Origin: an uncultured Clostridia bacterium
GTDB lineage: Bacteria; Bacillota; Clostridia; Christensenellales; CAG-917
Direction of reading: 5' to 3'
Assembly: GCA_947589635.1 (NCBI GenBank)
Contig: CANQCC010000003.1
Span: 1 to 38,193, forward strand
Length of the DNA: 38,193 bases
Shown one piece after another: positions 26,010 to 34,940 of the stretch (the first letter of the stretch is position 1; every line of letters starts with the position of its first letter). Under the pieces are notes generated by a model, which did not search any database, was not told the origin of the DNA, and saw only the letters and a list, made by a program, of their open reading frames with translations. A program made the translations under genes and the position numbers.

Positions 26010-29000
26010 ATGGAAAAGTACTTCAACAACCCCGACGTATACGAAGTAAACGTGCAGCCCAAACACGGCGCGGGATTTCCCCTGGACGAGGCGGGCGGCA
26101 AGCGCACAGAACTGTTGAACGGCGAGTGGAATTTCAAATACTATCTGTCCTCGGCGCTTCTCGACCTCGATCCCGAAAGCTGGGACAAGATAGACGTGCC
26201 GTCAAATTGGCAGCTTAAGGGATATGGCAAGCCGATATACACCAATATAAAATATCCTTCCCCGATAGACAGCAAGCATCCCAACAAGCCGCACATCGAC
26301 GAGCAGACCAACCCTTGCGGCGTTTACATGCGCAAGTTCACGCTTGGCAAGATAAGCGGCACGGTACACATAAACTTTGCCGCCAACAGCGGGGCGGAGC
26401 TTTACATCAACGGACAATTCGTCGGATATTCGGAGTCCACTTTCGACTATCAGGAATACGACATCACCCCCTATGCGCATGAGGGCGAAAATGAGGTCAA
26501 GATAGTCGTCTATCGTTTCACAATAGGCAGCTATCTCGAAGATCAGGACATGTGGAGGCTGTCCGGGCTTTACCGCGACGTCACGCTGATTTTCGAGCCC
26601 GACGTCAGGATAGAGGACGCCTACGCCCGCGCGCAATTCGGCGGGGACTTCTCCTGTGCGAAGCTGCTTGTGGACGTGGACGTCGCAAACGTTTCGGACG
26701 ACGCCACCGAGGACGTGGTGCTTGAGGCGGAGCTTGTCGACGAAGACGGAGTGGACGTCATCCACGCGTCCTTTGCGGTCATAGGCATAGAAAAGGGCGA
26801 ATCCAAACACATCTACATAGAGGAAAAGCTGTCCTCCCCGAGGCTTTGGAGCAGCGAGGACCCCTATCTTTACAAGGTGCGCCTGACGCTCAGCTCCGAC
26901 AAGGACGGCAAGCGCACGTTCAAGGACAGAAGGGAATTCAACTTCGGCTTCCGCGAGGTCAGGATAGTGCCCATGATAGACGGCAAACAACCGCACATCC
27001 TGCTCAACGGCAAAAAACTTAAGATAAGAGGCGTAAACCGTCACGAATTTCATCCCGATTTCGGCCACGCCGTGCCCGAGGAGTACACCGAGGCGGACCT
27101 CGTCTTGCTTAAGCGCAACAACATAAATTCCGTGCGCACCTGTCACTATCCCAACAGCCGTTTCTTCTACGACCTGTGCGACAAGTACGGCATAATGGTC
27201 ATGAGCGAAAACAACGTCGAAACTCACGGCATAGCGGCGCATGCGCCCAAAAACAATAAGCGCTGGACTCAGCGCGTCTGCCACCGCATGCAGAATATGG
27301 TCAGGGCATATCGCAATCACCCCTGCGTTCTGTTCTGGTCCCTCGGCAACGAGAGCGGATACGGCAAGGCGTTTGTGGAGGCGAAAAAGGCGGCGCTGGA
27401 GCTGGACGACACCCGTCCCATACACTACGAGCCGGACTTCCATATCAAGACATCCGACATAATGAGCGAGATGTATACCAAAGAGGATCAGATGGAGGAG
27501 ATCGCGCTCAACAAGTGTCACATTCACTCCATGGCGACTTGGGCGCCGCTTGGACACCTGCTCACCCCGCGCATGTATCGCGACAAGCCCTTCATTCAGT
27601 GCGAGTACGCGCATTGCATGGGCAACAGCCTTGGCAACTTCGAGGACTATTGGAAGCATTTCCGTCGTCACGACAGGCTTGCGGGCGGATATATATGGGA
27701 CTTTGCCGACCAGGGCATCAAGCGCGTGCGCCCGGACGGCGCGATAGAGTACACCTACGGCGGCGACTGGGGGGATACGCCCAACGACGGGACGTTTGCC
27801 TTCAACGGGATACTCCGCGCGGATCGTACGCCCAACCCCGCGTTCTACGAGGTGAGAAAGGTATATCAAAGCGTCTGGTTCGAGCTTAAGGACAACGGCA
27901 AAATAGGCATCCGCAACGAGTTTATGTTTACAAATATAGACAAGTACGGTCTTAAATTCGAGCTTGTCTCGGACGGCGTGCCCGTAAAGAGCGTGCTTGT
28001 CAACATGCCGTCCATAGAGCCCCTCGGCGAGGGCGAGCTCGATCTGCCCTACGACATTTCAAGCGAGGCGGAAAAACTTGATGGCGAAGTGTACGTCAAC
28101 TGCTACGCGGTCGTGCAAAGCAAGGAAGGCGTGTTTGAAGAGGGCGACGTCATCGCAGAAGGACAGATCGTCCTTAAGGACTACGTGCCCAAGACCTTTG
28201 CGCCCGCGGACGGCAAGACGGTATTTCAGGAGGACGGCAGGATATTGCTTGAGCACGGCAACATCAAGGCGATCGTCAATCGCAACAGCGGCTTTATCAC
28301 TTCGCTTGTCATAGACGGCGAGGAAAAACTTGCCGCGCCCATCCGCCCCAACTTCTGGCGCGCGCAGATAGACAACGACGCCACGCCGCAAGTGCCCTCT
28401 TTTGTGCAGAGCATACTCGGCAAAAAGTTCTTCAAGGCGTGCTCCGAAAGGCTTGTCAAATCAAATATGGTCTGCACGGAAAAGAGCGTGGAGATAGACT
28501 GGTCCTGCATGCCGCAACTCTCCTCCCTCAAGACGGTATACGAGCTTGGCGAGGACGGATTGCACCTGAAAATGCGCGTGAAGAACGCCTTCTACAGCCT
28601 GCCGCGCTACGGCTTCAGGATGGAGCTTAAGGCAAGCGACGACGTGGAATTTTTCGGCAGAGGCCCGCACGAGAACTATTGCGACCGCAAGGCGGCGGCA
28701 AAACTTGGAGTGTACGGCGGCAAAGTTTCCGATTTCGAGCACGATTATCTTGTCCCGCAGGAAAACGGCAACCATTGCGACACGCGCTATGTGAAAGTGG
28801 GCGGCGAGAAGGGAGTCACCTTCGCGGCGCTTGAAAAGCCCATCGAGTTCAGTGTGCACGACTACACTCAGGAGGAGCTTGAGGCGGCGACGCACGCATA
28901 TGAGCTTGCGCACGGCAACACCATAGAGGTCTGCGTGGACGGCGCGCAACGCGGCGTGGGCGGCGATATTCCCGCGCTTGCCTGCACAAAGAAGCGCTAT

Positions 29001-29048
29001 AAGATACTGCCGGGCAAGGCGCATGAGCTGAGCTTCATCATAAGATAG
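26010..29048 (+). CDS. lacZ: Beta-galactosidase, glycoside hydrolase family 2 (LacZ type)
   Basis: Cleaves terminal beta-D-galactosides such as lactose. 1012 residues, same size and domain order as E. coli LacZ: sugar-binding jelly-roll (residues about 35-210), Ig-like domain, TIM barrel, second Ig-like domain, and a C-terminal beta-sandwich. Acid/base Glu448 is in SLGNESGYGK and nucleophile Glu532 in QCEYAHCMGNS; the GVNRHEFHP loop is also kept. No signal peptide, so it acts in the cytoplasm and needs an importer that is not in this window. ATG with AAAGGAGAG, 30 nt after the zinc-ribbon gene, so it may ride on the dnaG operon. There is no regulator or permease beside it, which is unusual for a sugar gene. 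Confidence 0.97.
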   Translation: MEKYFNNPDVYEVNVQPKHGAGFPLDEAGGKRTELLNGEWNFKYYLSSALLDLDPESWDKIDVPSNWQLKGYGKPIYTNIKYPSPIDSKHPNKPHIDEQTNPCGVYMRKFTLGKISGTVHINFAANSGAELYINGQFVGYSESTFDYQEYDITPYAHEGENEVKIVVYRFTIGSYLEDQDMWRLSGLYRDVTLIFEPDVRIEDAYARAQFGGDFSCAKLLVDVDVANVSDDATEDVVLEAELVDEDGVDVIHASFAVIGIEKGESKHIYIEEKLSSPRLWSSEDPYLYKVRLTLSSDKDGKRTFKDRREFNFGFREVRIVPMIDGKQPHILLNGKKLKIRGVNRHEFHPDFGHAVPEEYTEADLVLLKRNNINSVRTCHYPNSRFFYDLCDKYGIMVMSENNVETHGIAAHAPKNNKRWTQRVCHRMQNMVRAYRNHPCVLFWSLGNESGYGKAFVEAKKAALELDDTRPIHYEPDFHIKTSDIMSEMYTKEDQMEEIALNKCHIHSMATWAPLGHLLTPRMYRDKPFIQCEYAHCMGNSLGNFEDYWKHFRRHDRLAGGYIWDFADQGIKRVRPDGAIEYTYGGDWGDTPNDGTFAFNGILRADRTPNPAFYEVRKVYQSVWFELKDNGKIGIRNEFMFTNIDKYGLKFELVSDGVPVKSVLVNMPSIEPLGEGELDLPYDISSEAEKLDGEVYVNCYAVVQSKEGVFEEGDVIAEGQIVLKDYVPKTFAPADGKTVFQEDGRILLEHGNIKAIVNRNSGFITSLVIDGEEKLAAPIRPNFWRAQIDNDATPQVPSFVQSILGKKFFKACSERLVKSNMVCTEKSVEIDWSCMPQLSSLKTVYELGEDGLHLKMRVKNAFYSLPRYGFRMELKASDDVEFFGRGPHENYCDRKAAAKLGVYGGKVSDFEHDYLVPQENGNHCDTRYVKVGGEKGVTFAALEKPIEFSVHDYTQEELEAATHAYELAHGNTIEVCVDGAQRGVGGDIPALACTKKRYKILPGKAHELSFIIR

Positions 29049-29135
29049 CCGACTTGCGGCCGAACAACAAAATATGCAAGATTTCCGGACAGGCCGCGCA
29101 CGGTTTGTCCGTAAGTTTATTAAGCGGAGGAGCCT

Positions 29136-29747
29136 ATGGCAAAAAGACGTAAGGCGCTTAAAATCGTCGCGATAATGCTTATCGTGATACTCGTCGCGTT
29201 TCTGGTCGCCTTTTTCACGCCGTTTTTCATAATGATAGCGGGGCGGGATGGCGACGTCCACGGCGATCCGCGCGTGATGATAGTCCTTGGCGGCATGCAC
29301 AACGGATACGAGATGTCCGCTTGCCTCGAGAGCAGGATGGAGGCCGCCCTCAAGTACATCCGGGAGCACGAGGGGATAACCGTCATAGTCTCCGGAGGCT
29401 TTGTGGACGACAAGCAGATGAGCGAGGCGGAGTGCATGGCGCACTACCTCGTCGAGCGCGGCGTGAGCGAAAGCGCCATCCTAAAAGAGGATCGCGCGAC
29501 CACCACTGTGGAAAATATCCGCTTTTCGCTTGAGATGATAGACGAAAAGGGACTTGACGTTTCGGGCGGCGTGATAGTCGTTACAAACGATTTTCATTTT
29601 GCCCGCACGCGCATGCTGTTTGCCCGCGCCGACGACGACATTGACTTGAGCACGCTGGCGGCGCCTACTCCGGCAAGCGAGAAAGCCGCCATATACTTGC
29701 GCGAACCCTTCGCCATGATATTCGACTTTTTGTCGGCGAAATTTTAA
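29136..29747 (+). CDS. YdcF/SanA-family (DUF218) membrane-anchored protein
   Basis: 203 residues. One N-terminal transmembrane helix (KIVAIMLIVILVAFLVAFF) after a basic KRRK, then the DUF218 domain outside: VMIVLGGMHNGYE, VIVSGGFVDDKQMSEAE, LVERGVSESAILKEDRATTTVEN and VVTNDFHFARTRML. These acidic and GG motifs match the family, which is linked to envelope barrier function and vancomycin sensitivity (SanA) in other bacteria, though its reaction is unknown. ATG with CGGAGGAG upstream. It lies 87 nt after lacZ; a CGGACA/TGTCCG hairpin is in the gap. Confidence 0.88.
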   Translation: MAKRRKALKIVAIMLIVILVAFLVAFFTPFFIMIAGRDGDVHGDPRVMIVLGGMHNGYEMSACLESRMEAALKYIREHEGITVIVSGGFVDDKQMSEAECMAHYLVERGVSESAILKEDRATTTVENIRFSLEMIDEKGLDVSGGVIVVTNDFHFARTRMLFARADDDIDLSTLAAPTPASEKAAIYLREPFAMIFDFLSAKF

Positions 29748-29784
29748 GCGAAGCGTCGCGCGGATAATATCAAAATTTTGCCGA

Positions 29785-29897
29785 CCGCATGCCGTATAAT
29801 GCGTGCGGCACAGATATAAAAGTTTGGGGGAAAGCCCGCGACTTCTTAAAAGAGGAGGATTTGGGCAAACCGGCAAAATATTATAGATTTCCTCTTT
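29785..29897 (+). other. Intergenic hairpins before the MATE gene
   Basis: In the 188-nt gap after the YdcF gene, CCGCATGC (29785-29792) pairs with GCGTGCGG (29801-29808), and AAAGAGGA (29849-29856) pairs with TCCTCTTT (29890-29897) around a long loop containing GGGCAAACCGGC. No known riboswitch was recognised. The first may be a terminator; the second could be a leader structure for the exporter. Confidence 0.35.
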
Positions 29898-29935
29898 AGA
29901 TCAAAGACTTTGACGAGGGACAGACGGGGAAAGAA

Positions 29936-31396
29936 GTGGAGAGGACTGCAAAAAGACGAGAATACAATATGACGGAAGGTCCGCTTTTTACAAAGCTGAT
30001 CGCGTTTGCCATTCCTCTAGCGCTGTCGGGCATATTGCAGCTGCTTTTCAACTCCGCCGACCTTGTGGTCATAGGGCAATTTTCAAAGACGGGCACGGAA
30101 TCGCTTGCGGCGGTAAGCTCCAACAACGCGCTGATAAACCTCATCGTCAACGTGTCGATAGGGCTGTCCGTGGGCGCCAACGTCATCATGGCGCACGCGA
30201 TAGGCGCAAATGACTTCGATAGGGCGCAGCGCACTTTGCACACCTCCATATTGCTGTCCATAATCTGCGGCGTGGTCATGGGTATAATAGGCGTATTCAT
30301 GTCGCACACTTTCCTCGTGTGGATGAAGACGGATCCCGCCGTGCTTGAAAAGGCGACGGACTATCTGGGCATATATTTTATGGGTACCCCCGCAAACATA
30401 GTCTACAACTTCGGCGCCGCCATTCTCAGGGCGAAAGGGGATACAAAACGCCCTCTGATATACCTTGCGGCGGCGGGCGTGCTTAACGTAGGCCTCAATC
30501 TGATATTCGTGATATTCGCGGGGCTTGACGTCATGGGAGTCGCGCTTGCGACGATAATTTCGCAATATCTATCAATGGTCCTCGTGCTTGTCGCGCTGAT
30601 GAGGGAGAAGGGCTGTTGCAAACTGACCTGGCGCAAACTCGCGATGAAAAAGAGAGAACTGCTCGATATAGTGCGCGTGGGGCTGCCATCGGGCATACTC
30701 AACTCCTTTTTCGCAATTTCCAACGTGATAATCCAATCAAGCGTGAACGGCTTCGGCGCGGTAGTCATGGCGGGCAACGCTACGGGATCAAGCCTCGAGG
30801 GATACGTGTATACCTCCATGAACGCGGTTTCAAGCACCGCCACCACGTTTGCGGGGCAAAACTACGGCGCAAAAAAGTACGACCGAGTGAACACCGTCAT
30901 GTGGCAATGCATGCTGATAACCACCGCGATAAGCGTCGTCATGGGCGGAGCAATTTTGTTGCTTGGAAAGCCGCTTGCGGCAATCTACTCAAAAGACCCC
31001 GCGGTCATCGCCTTTTCGGTCGAGAGAAACAAAATAATTTTGCCCATCTATTTTGTGTGCGGCATGGTCGAGATCCTCGTGGGCTGTCTGCGCGGCCTCA
31101 ACTTTGCGATAGCGCCCATGATCCCGTCCTTCCTGTGCGTGTGCGTGTTCAGAATAATCTGGGTCTACACCGCTTTCAAAGCCACGCCGACCACGCTGGT
31201 GCTGTATCTCAGCTATCCCATCAGCTGGGTCCTCAACATCGTCATAGACGCCGTGCTGTACGCCGTCTTCTACCGCCGCCTCACCCGCCCAAGCAAAGCC
31301 ATGCTCGGATATATCAAAACCGCGGTCTACCGCCGCGTCCGTGCGACGGAAACAACCTCATCGGAAACCGCAATTTGCACAGAATCCGCGCTTTAA
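29936..31396 (+). CDS. MATE-family multidrug/toxin efflux transporter
   Basis: 486 residues, about 12 transmembrane helices in two related halves. The N-terminus NMTEGPLFTKLIAFAIPLAL and LQLLFNSADLVVIGQF are the standard MATE opening, and the second half starts near VGLPSGILNSFFAISNVIIQ. It exports cationic compounds or drugs in exchange for sodium or protons; the substrate is unknown. I use GTG 29936 with GGGGAAAGAA before it; ATG 29969 (MTEGPL) is the alternative and would shorten the protein by 11 residues. The C-terminal 30 residues are a polar tail. A terminator follows. Confidence 0.93.
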   Translation: MERTAKRREYNMTEGPLFTKLIAFAIPLALSGILQLLFNSADLVVIGQFSKTGTESLAAVSSNNALINLIVNVSIGLSVGANVIMAHAIGANDFDRAQRTLHTSILLSIICGVVMGIIGVFMSHTFLVWMKTDPAVLEKATDYLGIYFMGTPANIVYNFGAAILRAKGDTKRPLIYLAAAGVLNVGLNLIFVIFAGLDVMGVALATIISQYLSMVLVLVALMREKGCCKLTWRKLAMKKRELLDIVRVGLPSGILNSFFAISNVIIQSSVNGFGAVVMAGNATGSSLEGYVYTSMNAVSSTATTFAGQNYGAKKYDRVNTVMWQCMLITTAISVVMGGAILLLGKPLAAIYSKDPAVIAFSVERNKIILPIYFVCGMVEILVGCLRGLNFAIAPMIPSFLCVCVFRIIWVYTAFKATPTTLVLYLSYPISWVLNIVIDAVLYAVFYRRLTRPSKAMLGYIKTAVYRRVRATETTSSETAICTESAL

Positions 31397-31402
31397 TATG
31401 CA

Positions 31403-31450
31403 AAAACGAAGCGTTAAACCTCGTTTTCGGTTGGCGGCGCATACGCGCCG
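31403..31450. terminator. Terminator region between MATE and DUF362 genes
   Basis: AAAACGA (31403-31409) pairs with TCGTTTT (31421-31427), extended by one G-C pair across a bulge; on the minus strand it ends in T5. A second perfect hairpin CGGCGC-ATAC-GCGCCG lies at 31435-31450. These suit the two converging genes. Confidence 0.65.
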
Positions 31451-31468
31451 AGGTTGGTTTTGATTGGG

Positions 31469-32335
31469 TCAAAGCTCTATAAGTTCATAATCGAGTTCGC
31501 CTATGTTTAGGTCGGCGGCGCAATAGATGGTATGCGTGCCGTTGCGGCTTTCCACTCTTTCAAGGAAGTGTTTTTGTCCGGGGTCGTCCTTCGCGGCGTA
31601 AACGAGGTCTATGCATGCCTTGTCGATCGCGACGGGATCGAGGGAGGCAAGCACGCCGATATCCTTCATGCACGGGTCCTCCGCCACGGCGCAGCAGTCG
31701 CAGTCGACGGACATATTTTTCATGACGTTGATATACGCGGCGTTGTCCTTGAACAGGCGCACTACGGAAGCGGCGGCGTCCGCCATGGACTCCAGAAACT
31801 TGTCGTGGTTGGCGGTCCACATCAGGGCGGGATGGCCCGCGCCGTGGATGTACGCTTTGCCGTGGGAGGAAGCTATGCCGATGGACAGTTGCTTAAGCGC
31901 TCCGCCATATCCGCCCATGGGATGCCCTTTGAAGTGGGACAGCACAAGCAGGCTGTCATAGTTAAGCAGGTTTTTGCCCACATAGTTCTTTTTTATCACC
32001 TTGCCGTCCGGGATCTCCAGTACGGCGTCGGGGCCTTCCGCGTCCAGCAGGTCGAAGTCGAAGACGGTGCTCCAGCCGTGTTTTTCAATGGTTTTCAAGT
32101 GCTTTTTGGTGGTGTTGCGCTGCCCGTCATAGGCGGTATTGCACTCCACGACCACGCCGCCGACATAGTCCACGATAGGCTTGAAAAATTCCGGATGCAG
32201 GAAGTTCTGATTGCCCACCTCGCCCGAGTGCACTTTTACGGCAACCTTCCCGGGAAGCTCTTTGCCGAGCGCCTTATAAAGCCTCAAAACGCTTTGAGGG
32301 GTGATCTCCCTTGTAAAATAAACTTTCGCCGCCAT
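31469..32335 (-). CDS. DUF362 family protein
   Basis: 288 residues. The DUF362 pattern is clear: AVKVHSGEVGNQNFL, VVVECNTAYDGQR, LLVLSHFKGHPMGGYGGALK, and the cysteine cluster MSVDCDCCAVAEDPCMKDIG followed by LASLDPVAIDKACIDLV. The family is often called an uncharacterised iron-sulfur centre protein, and the cysteines could hold a metal centre, but no reaction is known and the extra ferredoxin domain found in some members is absent. I start at 32335 (MAAKVYFT) because GGAGG lies 5 nt upstream; an ATG six codons earlier would include that ribosome site. Single gene, diverging from ktrB. Confidence 0.88.
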   Translation of the reverse strand: MAAKVYFTREITPQSVLRLYKALGKELPGKVAVKVHSGEVGNQNFLHPEFFKPIVDYVGGVVVECNTAYDGQRNTTKKHLKTIEKHGWSTVFDFDLLDAEGPDAVLEIPDGKVIKKNYVGKNLLNYDSLLVLSHFKGHPMGGYGGALKQLSIGIASSHGKAYIHGAGHPALMWTANHDKFLESMADAAASVVRLFKDNAAYINVMKNMSVDCDCCAVAEDPCMKDIGVLASLDPVAIDKACIDLVYAAKDDPGQKHFLERVESRNGTHTIYCAADLNIGELDYELIEL

Positions 32336-32419
32336 AAAAACCTCCAAAATCAAATGTACATAACAATGATAATATATTTTTCGCCCGTTTTCAAGCGGAA
32401 ATTGCGCTTCGAGGGCAAG

Positions 32420-32448
32420 TTGCGGATATATAAATATAATAATATAAA
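32420..32448 (+). promoter_or_regulatory. Candidate promoter of the potassium cluster
   Basis: TTGCGG (32420-32425), 17-nt spacer, TATAAA (32443-32448), in an A/T-rich stretch. It would give a leader of about 145 nt before ktrB. Confidence 0.45.
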
Positions 32449-32493
32449 CTTAAATTTATTTCAATATAAAATATGGGCTTTCATAGGGGGACT

Positions 32494-32582
32494 ATTATCG
32501 CCGGCGCAGGCTGCCGTCTTTATGCAATCTTAATGCGAGAGGCGTCATCTTTATGCTCATTTAATACGCGGAGTGCGATAAT
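32494..32582 (+). promoter_or_regulatory. Structured, repeat-containing leader of ktrB
   Basis: ATTATCGC (32494-32501) and GCGATAAT (32575-32582) are perfect inverted copies enclosing 73 nt. Inside lie a CGGC/GCCG hairpin (32502-32516) and two similar direct units, GTC-TTTATGC...TTAATGCG (from 32516) and GTCATCTTTATGC...TTAATACGCG (from 32544), with CTTTATGC cores 31 bp apart. They could be response-regulator sites or part of an RNA element; it does not resemble the ydaO c-di-AMP riboswitch. Confidence 0.4.
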
Positions 32583-32600
32583 TATCGAAAACGAGGGGAT

Positions 32601-33920
32601 ATGAAGGGCATACTCAAAAGACTTACAAGCGCGCAGGTCATAGCCATCGGCTTTGCCGCCGCAATACTTATAGGCACGCTGTTGCTGCTGCTGCCTTTCG
32701 CGACGAGAAGCGGCAAGTGCGCCGGTTTTATGAATGCGTTTTTTACCTCCACGTCCGCGATGTGCGTTACGGGGCTTGTCGTGCAGGACACCTCGACGTA
32801 CTGGTCGGCGTTTGGGCAGGTGATCATCCTCATACTAATTCAGATAGGCGGCATGGGGGTCGTGTCGTTTGCGGCGCTCATCTCGTTGCTTGCGCGCAGG
32901 CGCATAGGCCTTCTCGAGCGCAGCACTCTTCAGGAGGCGATCTCCGCGCCCACGATAGGCGGCGTGGTGCGCCTTACGGGATTTGTGCTTATCTTCACCG
33001 CCATAATGGAGTTTTTGGGCTTTATAATGTTGCTCCCCGCGTTTTGCAAGCAGTTTGGCGCGATAGGGATATGGTACAGTCTTTTTCACTCCGTCTCGGC
33101 GTTTTGCAACGCGGGCTTCGACATAGTGGGCGAGGGTTATTCCTCTCTCACGGCGTATGCCGCAAATCCCCTGATCAACATAACGATAGTCATTCTGATA
33201 GTCGTCGGCGGCATAGGCTTCACCACCGTTTACGACATAGTCAAGCACCGCCATCACCTTGGCGCCTACAGCCTGCAGAGCAAAGTAGTGCTGATAACAA
33301 ACGCCTTTTTGCTTGTGTTGCCCGCGCTTTACCTGTTCTTCTTTGAGTTCAAGGGCATGCCCGCGGGAGAGCGCGCCTGGGTGGCCATATTCCAATCCGT
33401 CACGACAAGGACGGCGGGTTTTAATACCGCGGACCTCACCTTGCTTAACGACAGAGGCAAATCGCTTATGATATTTTTAATGCTTGTAGGCGGCTCCCCG
33501 GGGTCTACGGCAGGCGGCATGAAGACGACTACTCTTGCTGCGCTTGTCATCACCGCGGCGTCCGTGTTCAGGCGCAAGGACTATACAAAGTGCCTCAATC
33601 GTCGTCTCAGGGACGACACGGTAAAAAACTCCATCGCCATACTGATCCTTTACTTCTCGCTGTTCTTCGTGGGCGGCATGGCGATAAGCGCAATAGACGA
33701 CAGACCTCTTATCGATTGCCTGTTCGAGGCCGCCTCCGCCGTCGGCACGGTAGGGCTGTCGCTTACGGGTACGGCGACGCTGTCCGTCGGGTCGCAGGTC
33801 ATACTCGCGCTGCTTATGTATCTGGGCAGAGTGGGCGCGCTCACGCTTGTGTTCGCCGCGTTCACCTCAAGAAATAACGTTGCCGCTAAGCCTCCGGAAG
33901 AGAAGCTTACGGTAGGATAA
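32601..33920 (+). CDS. ktrB: Potassium uptake channel subunit KtrB (Trk/Ktr family)
   Basis: 439 residues, four M1-P-M2 repeats. The four filter loops are visible as TSTSAMCVTGLVV, SVSAFCNAGFD, SVTTRTAGFNT and ASAVGTVGLS, each with the Gly that lines the K+ path. Between them is VGGSPGSTAGGMKTTT, the M2C hinge region typical of Ktr/TrkH. It forms a dimer in the membrane, gated by the cytoplasmic KtrA ring. The ATG has GAGGGG upstream. ktrA follows 8 nt later. TrkH-like annotation is equally possible, but its size and sole RCK partner favour KtrB. Confidence 0.93.
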   Translation: MKGILKRLTSAQVIAIGFAAAILIGTLLLLLPFATRSGKCAGFMNAFFTSTSAMCVTGLVVQDTSTYWSAFGQVIILILIQIGGMGVVSFAALISLLARRRIGLLERSTLQEAISAPTIGGVVRLTGFVLIFTAIMEFLGFIMLLPAFCKQFGAIGIWYSLFHSVSAFCNAGFDIVGEGYSSLTAYAANPLINITIVILIVVGGIGFTTVYDIVKHRHHLGAYSLQSKVVLITNAFLLVLPALYLFFFEFKGMPAGERAWVAIFQSVTTRTAGFNTADLTLLNDRGKSLMIFLMLVGGSPGSTAGGMKTTTLAALVITAASVFRRKDYTKCLNRRLRDDTVKNSIAILILYFSLFFVGGMAISAIDDRPLIDCLFEAASAVGTVGLSLTGTATLSVGSQVILALLMYLGRVGALTLVFAAFTSRNNVAAKPPEEKLTVG

Positions 33921-33928
33921 GGAGAAAT

Positions 33929-34576
33929 ATGAAAAACATCTTGCTTATAGGGCTCGGCCGTTTCGGACGGCACATCGCGGAGGAGTTAAACCGCATGGGA
34001 CATCGCATAATGGCGGTCGACAGCGACGAAAACAGGGTCAACGCCGTGCTTGCCTACGCCTCCAACGCGCAGATAGGCGACAGCACGGATCGCGCTTTTC
34101 TCACCTCGCTCGGCGTGGACAACTATGACGCGGCGATAGTCGCGATCGGCGACGATTTTCAAAGCTCTCTCGAGACCACGTCCCTGCTTAAGGAGCTTGG
34201 CGCAAGGCACGTGATATCCCGCGCGGCGACTGAAGTGCATGAAAAATTTCTGCTCCGCAACGGCGCCGACGAGGTCGTCTATCCCGAAAAGGAGCTCGCG
34301 CGCTGGACGGCGGTCAGATGCACCTCGGATCACATCCTCGACTACATCCCGATAGACGGCGACATCTCCATATTTGAGACCACCGTCCCCGACGGCTGGA
34401 AGGGCAAGAGCATAATAGCCCTCGACGTGCGCCGCCGCTACGGCATAAACATAATAGGCCTCAAGAAAAACGGCGCCATAGAACTCGGCATAAACCCCGA
34501 GACCTTGCTCGACGGGGATATGTCCCTGTATATGGTAGGCGACATCAAGGCGATAAAGAAGTGCCTGCACTTCTAA
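33929..34576 (+). CDS. ktrA: Potassium uptake regulatory subunit KtrA (RCK protein)
   Basis: 215 residues: an RCK_N Rossmann domain with GLGRFGRHIAEEL, AVDSDENRV and AQIGDSTD (nucleotide site), and an RCK_C domain from about residue 135 (DGDISIFETTVPDGWKGKSI). Single RCK_N plus RCK_C is the KtrA plan; TrkA has two copies. It forms a cytoplasmic ring that opens KtrB on ATP and, in relatives, responds to c-di-AMP through RCK_C. ATG with AAGGAGA upstream. Confidence 0.94.
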   Translation: MKNILLIGLGRFGRHIAEELNRMGHRIMAVDSDENRVNAVLAYASNAQIGDSTDRAFLTSLGVDNYDAAIVAIGDDFQSSLETTSLLKELGARHVISRAATEVHEKFLLRNGADEVVYPEKELARWTAVRCTSDHILDYIPIDGDISIFETTVPDGWKGKSIIALDVRRRYGINIIGLKKNGAIELGINPETLLDGDMSLYMVGDIKAIKKCLHF

Positions 34577-34586
34577 GGAGGCCGAT

Positions 34587-34928
34587 ATGAAGCGCCACGA
34601 CAACGTAATAGACGTCGACGTAGACGACAACGAACTTGTAAGGGCGCTTGCGGAGCTCCCCGACAGATGCAGAAGCCTCAATCCGTTTTTGCGCTGTACC
34701 GTCAGTTACGCTCCCGCAAGCGAGATCCCCCCGAGACTTCGTCGCCGCATAAGCGATATCGCCGTGCTTTCGGGGGCGGAGACTCCGCGCGGAGTCAAGT
34801 GCGTGTCCGTCGCGGGAAGACGCGTCATGTACGGCGCCAAAGAGGCGAACGATCCCAAGATCGGATGGATTTTGGACATTATTATCGATCTTTTGAATAA
34901 TTTTTCGTGCGTCGGCGCCAAAGTGTGA
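34587..34928 (+). CDS. Unrecognised 113-residue protein in the potassium cluster
   Basis: I do not recognise the family. The ATG has AAGGAGG 5 nt upstream, and it begins 10 nt after ktrA, so it is likely translated with the transporter. The N-terminus is acidic (NVIDVDVDDNELVRALAEL), the middle is basic and has several cysteines (RCRSLNPFLRC), and the last 25 residues are hydrophobic and perhaps amphipathic (WILDIIIDLLNNF). No signal peptide. Base and codon use resemble its neighbours. Its stop overlaps the extended -10 box of kdpD. A role as a small regulator or accessory of Ktr is only inferred from position. Confidence 0.65.
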   Translation: MKRHDNVIDVDVDDNELVRALAELPDRCRSLNPFLRCTVSYAPASEIPPRLRRRISDIAVLSGAETPRGVKCVSVAGRRVMYGAKEANDPKIGWILDIIIDLLNNFSCVGAKV

Positions 34929-34934
34929 TATAAT
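34926..34934 (+). promoter_or_regulatory. Extended -10 promoter just before kdpD
   Basis: TGATATAAT (TGn plus consensus TATAAT, 34926-34934). No -35 is needed for extended -10 sites and none is clear. The -10 box ends 6 nt before the ATG, so transcription would begin at the start codon. No ribosome site is present. Confidence 0.55.
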
Positions 34935-34940
34935 TTCGTT

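Noticed and set aside
29820..29900. Guanidine or other drug-sensing riboswitch before the MATE gene
   Set aside because: GGGGGAAAGCCCG is suggestive, but the remaining conserved elements are absent.
32336..32600. c-di-AMP (ydaO) riboswitch before ktrB
   Set aside because: Expected for Ktr genes, but the conserved core segments are not found; only stems and repeats of another kind are present.
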